Below, one piece after another: positions 35,045-38,442 of a DNA stretch of 38,442 nt. The notes under the pieces were generated by a model that had not been told where the DNA came from, made no database searches, and worked only from the letters and a program-made list of their open reading frames with translations. Position numbers and translations under genes: made by a program. The DNA is from Flavobacteriaceae bacterium (GTDB lineage: Bacteria; Bacteroidota; Bacteroidia; Flavobacteriales; Flavobacteriaceae). The stretch lies in NCBI GenBank assembly GCA_020435965.1, contig JAGQYS010000035.1:1-38442 (forward strand), in the 5' to 3' direction. Every line of letters begins with the position of its first letter. Within the stretch, counting starts at the first letter, position 1.

Positions 35045-38000
35045 TTATTGATTAATAAATTTATCAAATGTCACTTTTGGGTTACAGTCATCAAGTTTTA
35101 CCACTTTTACTGTTTGTGTTTCGTTTGGTAAACCATAGTTTTTATAAGCTGTGTACTTTAAATAGGTTGGATTTATGGAGTTGGTTTCGTTAGTTAAGTT
35201 TTCAATATTTATGATCCACTCGCCAGGTTCAGCATCATCAATAATGTATTCTTCAATGGCATAACCATTATTGATTTCATCCATCATTTGTGCTTGATTT
35301 TCTAATTGTGTATGCGACCATCTGTAAAACTTTTTCAATGGGTTTACAAATTGAAACTCAAATTCAGAACGAGGTTCGTTCCACTCAAACACTATACGTT
35401 GATCATACTTAAACTTGGCATTTAAATAATCTGACGGAATCCCAGTAACATCAATTTTATTTCTGTTTTGTGCTAAAAATCTAGAGAACTCATTGGCAAT
35501 AACCTGCTCTATGGCACTAAAATCGGCACCTTCAATACTATTGCTCAACATCAACTTGTACAACTGTAATGCTTTATCATAAGCTTTAGTTTTTTCGTAA
35601 ATCTGAGTTAAATTCCTATGCGATTGAGCATCCTTTGGTCTTAACTCTGCAATACGCTCGTAAATGTATTTGGCTTGTTCATAGTATTTTAATTCATCAA
35701 GATTATAAGCAAGCGACAGTAATGCCTTTGGGTTGTTGTAGGCAAACTCAGCAATGTTAGACAACACATTGTATGCAAAATCTTTATCCCATTTTTCAAA
35801 ATACTCAGAGGCTTCAATAACATAAGAAGTTGGTATTACTTGCATTTGATTCTTTTGTCTGTAATACATATTTTTTGCTTCTTCAAATGTCGCTGCAACA
35901 CTTAGTTGCTTTATATATTTTGAAGGTTCTTTGTTGTCTTCAAAAAAAGATATGCCTTCATCAAGATAATCATTGCCTTGGGCTAGTGCTGAGGGTTGTT
36001 TAACAGGTTTTTTAACCTCGGAAAGTGCAGATGCACTGGTTCTTATTTCAATGGCTCCATAAGCACCTGCTGAACCATAACGATTAGTTCCAACAACTGA
36101 TTTAATAGCCTTAATACTAACAATAGTTTGCAAATCAATTGGTGGTAACTTATCCAAACCATCACTTTGCATATACATTACATCATCAATGACAATAACT
36201 GGGTTTGGATCTATTTCAGCAATGCCTTTTGCTCCTCCCAATGTGGCAAATGTATTGATTGGAAAGGAATATCTTCTTCTTTCACCAATTCCAGTGATCA
36301 TTATTCCTGGTAATTTGGCTATTAATTGTTCTAAGGTTTGATGTGAGGCACTAATATCTTTACTGGTTATTTCACTGGTGGAATACCCAACGGAATTTAT
36401 ATCTTTTTTACCAAAAGGTGTCAGAACAATTTCCTTTTTTGCTTTTGCTCTTAATAAAACCTCGTCTAAAAGTTGACCATCTGGTTTTAGGTTAATGTTT
36501 ACATTTGGCTGGTTGCTCACTAAGACCTCTTTTGGCAACATGCCTAAAGCACTGACTTGTAAAATATCATCTTCTGATGCTTCTATTTTGTAGTTTCCAT
36601 CGACGTCTGAAATGGCCTGTACATAACTGTTCTTAACATTTATTTTTGCACCTTGGATAAAAAGTGAATCACTTGTAACGCTTCCATAAATTGTATGGAT
36701 CACTTTAATATTTACGTCTTCATAAACCGTTTCGTCTTCAATCTCATTAAGCATAAAATTCAAGGCATCTTTCTTGGTGGTTTGAAGCAAATCTATAAAA
36801 TGACCTTCACCATAATTAGCCTGTTTTTGTAATAATTCTTTGTTGGCTTTTGATGATGTGTTGATATAAAATGCTGGCACATACACCAATTGCTTTAAGG
36901 CCTCAAACTGGGCATTGCCATCTGTAAACACCAATATGGTTTGTGCATCAAAGGTGTTTTCTTTTAAAATATCGGCATAATTGGTAGCACCTTCATATTC
37001 TGTATCTTTCAGATATTCAATAAGTTCATCGCTGTTGCCTCTTGTAATTGGAAATACTTTGGATTCTGATATCTTGGTGCTGAATTTAACCACCTCAACA
37101 CTTGTGTTTTTAACTTTATTCAAATAATCTTCAAGCAACTGCAACTCACTGTCAATGGCTCTATTTTGCATGGACAAGGAGGTGTCCCAATATAAGATGA
37201 TGCGTTCTGGAACTGTTCTAACAATCGAAATATCTTTGTCTTTATTGGTTGGTATGGATGTTAAAACACTAAAGTTCACGCCATTTTCTATATTCCGTTT
37301 CCATTTATCTTGACTGATATATCTTGTATAGGAAGGTCCTAGATAATTGTTTCCTGCTACCTCAAATCTTAGCCTATCTCCATAGATTTTTATAAGTTCT
37401 ATACCAATAACAATGTCGTCATTAACAACAATATCATAAGGTTTTAGGTCTATCGTTTCTATTCCTGCCTTTTTGTTAATAACATGGTAAATGTTTTTTG
37501 AAAGCAAATTATTATTAGGAAATCCTTTTTTTTCATAGTTATAGACATTAATCCTAACCATAATACTGTCTGAAAGATTTTCTTTCACATAAAATTGAAA
37601 TTCCAGTAATTTAGTGTTTCTCTTTTTAATATTAATTCTTGTGGCTATTTCTCCACCTAGGGCATGCTTACCCATCCAATACCAATAACCTTTGGCTTTT
37701 TTATTAATGCCATTTATTCCTATTGTTTTTTGTTCGCGTTTTTCATTGGTTAATCGAATTTCATTTAAATTAAGAGGTTCAGGGTTTAGAAATATTTTGT
37801 TGTTATTCTTTAATAACAAATCAAACAATTCATGAATTTGTATTTTTAGTGATTCATAACCAAGAGTAGATATTTGAAGGGGTTCGTTTTTCTTAATATA
37901 AGAACTATTATATAAGAGGGTGAAATGTCCATTTTCATCACTTACAGTTCCGATGGCCTTTTCAAAAAAACCAATGTTGGCATAGGAAATAGGCTCTTTT

Positions 38001-38101
38001 GTTATTTTGTCTAAAAGCGTGGCTTCTATTTTTACCGCAGATTGGGCAAAAATAATAGAGCTAAATAAAATAAAGTATATTTTTATAAATAGTCTTTTCA
38101 T
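35045..38101 (-). CDS. Exported carboxypeptidase-regulatory / vWA / TonB-plug / TPR protein
   Basis: A 1018-residue envelope protein with an unusual domain order. It has a signal peptide (about 1-19), a carboxypeptidase-regulatory-like domain (22-105) and a beta-rich domain (about 130-290). A von Willebrand A domain follows (about 298-445) with a complete metal site: DTSLS at 306-310, Thr373 and Asp394. Next are a second regulatory-like domain (about 470-540), a SusC-type TonB plug (about 560-690, with VGYSTSEIT and the closing YGSAGAYGAIEIRT), TPR-like helices (about 770-890) and a C-terminal beta segment. No 22-strand barrel follows the plug, so this is not a normal TonB-dependent receptor. 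The gene lies between the double-glycine peptide and the DUF3857 gene (one base away) and may belong to a peptide-handling system. Confidence 0.85.
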   Translation of the reverse strand: MKRLFIKIYFILFSSIIFAQSAVKIEATLLDKITKEPISYANIGFFEKAIGTVSDENGHFTLLYNSSYIKKNEPLQISTLGYESLKIQIHELFDLLLKNNNKIFLNPEPLNLNEIRLTNEKREQKTIGINGINKKAKGYWYWMGKHALGGEIATRINIKKRNTKLLEFQFYVKENLSDSIMVRINVYNYEKKGFPNNNLLSKNIYHVINKKAGIETIDLKPYDIVVNDDIVIGIELIKIYGDRLRFEVAGNNYLGPSYTRYISQDKWKRNIENGVNFSVLTSIPTNKDKDISIVRTVPERIILYWDTSLSMQNRAIDSELQLLEDYLNKVKNTSVEVVKFSTKISESKVFPITRGNSDELIEYLKDTEYEGATNYADILKENTFDAQTILVFTDGNAQFEALKQLVYVPAFYINTSSKANKELLQKQANYGEGHFIDLLQTTKKDALNFMLNEIEDETVYEDVNIKVIHTIYGSVTSDSLFIQGAKINVKNSYVQAISDVDGNYKIEASEDDILQVSALGMLPKEVLVSNQPNVNINLKPDGQLLDEVLLRAKAKKEIVLTPFGKKDINSVGYSTSEITSKDISASHQTLEQLIAKLPGIMITGIGERRRYSFPINTFATLGGAKGIAEIDPNPVIVIDDVMYMQSDGLDKLPPIDLQTIVSIKAIKSVVGTNRYGSAGAYGAIEIRTSASALSEVKKPVKQPSALAQGNDYLDEGISFFEDNKEPSKYIKQLSVAATFEEAKNMYYRQKNQMQVIPTSYVIEASEYFEKWDKDFAYNVLSNIAEFAYNNPKALLSLAYNLDELKYYEQAKYIYERIAELRPKDAQSHRNLTQIYEKTKAYDKALQLYKLMLSNSIEGADFSAIEQVIANEFSRFLAQNRNKIDVTGIPSDYLNAKFKYDQRIVFEWNEPRSEFEFQFVNPLKKFYRWSHTQLENQAQMMDEINNGYAIEEYIIDDAEPGEWIINIENLTNETNSINPTYLKYTAYKNYGLPNETQTVKVVKLDDCNPKVTFDKFINQ

Positions 38102-38117
38102 GGTGTTAAATTGTATG

Positions 38118-38125
38118 TAAACATA
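38118..38125 (-). promoter_or_regulatory. Possible -7 element ahead of the vWA/TonB-plug gene
   Basis: On the minus strand TATGTTTA differs from TAnnTTTG only at the last base and lies 16 bases before the ATG. No clear -33 element. If real, the large genes could be expressed separately from the precursor peptide. Confidence 0.3.
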
Positions 38126-38190
38126 TAATGAAGCTCACAGTTTGTATCTACTCTTTAATATAATAGGTCGAATATATATTTACTCTGAAA

Positions 38191-38220
38191 TAGCCAGATA
38201 CCTAATTAAATATCTGGCTA
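38191..38220 (-). terminator. Strong hairpin after the double-glycine peptide gene
   Basis: TAGCCAGATA and TATCTGGCTA are exact 10-base inverted copies with a ten-base AT-rich loop, 16 bases after the peptide stop. On the minus strand a short TTT follows, too weak for a classic terminator. It may be a partial terminator or an RNA-stabilising end that lets the peptide be made in excess of the genes downstream. Confidence 0.6.
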
Positions 38221-38236
38221 TAACAACCTTTGCAAT

Positions 38237-38431
38237 TTATTGATTGCCTCCTCCAGAAGGAACACAATCATAACAATCAGTTACGAGATTACGACCACAC
38301 CAACCACCATAATTACACTGGCTTTCACATTCAAGTTCTGTCCAACAACTATTATCTCCACCATTAATGGATAGCTGTTCTTTCTTGCTCAATTGTTGAG
38401 CACCTTTTAAGTTTAAAATGTTTTTTAACAT
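38237..38431 (-). CDS. Double-glycine-leader peptide precursor with a six-cysteine core
   Basis: A 64-residue precursor. The leader (residues 1-25) ends LSKKEQLSINGG and fits the C39-processed type: Leu at -12, Ser at -11, Glu at -8, Ile at -4 and Gly-Gly at -2/-1. The predicted core is 39 residues with six cysteines spaced C-x5-C-x3-C-x5-C-x7-C-x2-C, consistent with three disulfides. It is acidic (six Asp/Glu, one Arg) and ends in a Gly-rich tail. An acidic core is unlike cationic bacteriocins, so it may be a signal, metal-binding or other exported peptide. The C39 exporter of the same strand run is downstream but truncated. The ATG is 11 bases from the window edge, so its promoter is not seen. 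Confidence 0.8.
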   Translation of the reverse strand: MLKNILNLKGAQQLSKKEQLSINGGDNSCWTELECESQCNYGGWCGRNLVTDCYDCVPSGGGNQ

Positions 38432-38442
38432 AATAACAAAAT

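Noticed and set aside
35044..35067. Longer start for the DUF3857 protein overlapping the upstream gene
   Set aside because: The second ATG gives a clean signal peptide and a one-base gap; the extra eight residues add nothing recognisable.

Overview
The window reads as chromosomal DNA of a low-GC marine-type Flavobacteriaceae bacterium (phylum Bacteroidota). The signs are AT-rich coding sequence, promoters of the flavobacterial -7 type (TAnnTTTG), a bacterial mevalonate-pathway gene (class II HMG-CoA reductase) beside a GYDIA-type GHMP kinase, SusC-like TonB plug and carboxypeptidase-regulatory domains, and gene orders such as coaX/OMP/TPR/lptC/CNNM/PpiD-like and surE/lpxB/C40 peptidase/comEC. 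No rRNA, CRISPR array or transposase was seen, and no gene-free stretch exceeds about 260 bases.

Layout. (1) 1-7680: a tight plus-strand copper/silver efflux operon, cusA (5' end outside the window), cusC, an HMA+MauE-like membrane protein, a DUF305 protein and cusB. It closes on a bidirectional terminator shared with a convergent tRNA-Phe(GAA). (2) 7942-15812: coaX, a beta-barrel protein, a TPR protein, lptC, a small membrane protein, a CNNM/CorC-type protein and a PpiD-like foldase, i.e. mostly envelope biogenesis. A perfect terminator-like hairpin lies inside the 5' end of lptC. (3) 15863-18087 (minus): HMG-CoA reductase and the GYDIA kinase, overlapping by one base. (4) 18347-22358: two tandem POT peptide transporters and an exported thioredoxin-like protein. 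(5) 22360-27200 (minus): surE, a small membrane protein, lpxB, a C40 lipoprotein peptidase and comEC. (6) 27352-30600: the tail-specific protease Prc and an OppC-like permease.

(7) 30597-38431 (minus) is the most unusual part. In transcription order it holds a 64-residue double-glycine-leader peptide with a six-cysteine acidic core, a 1018-residue exported protein (carboxypeptidase-regulatory, vWA, second regulatory domain, TonB plug, TPR, no barrel), a DUF3857 protein with a transglutaminase-like fold lacking Cys and His, a C39-peptidase ABC exporter, and a HlyD-type adaptor. The exporter stops just after the Q-loop and runs, out of frame, into the C-terminal half of the adaptor. The simplest reading is a peptide-secretion locus whose exporter and adaptor were fused and inactivated by one internal deletion of roughly 1 kb (my estimate from usual family lengths). 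The precursor, protease domain and accessory genes remain readable.

All functional statements come from reading motifs and context; no database search was run.
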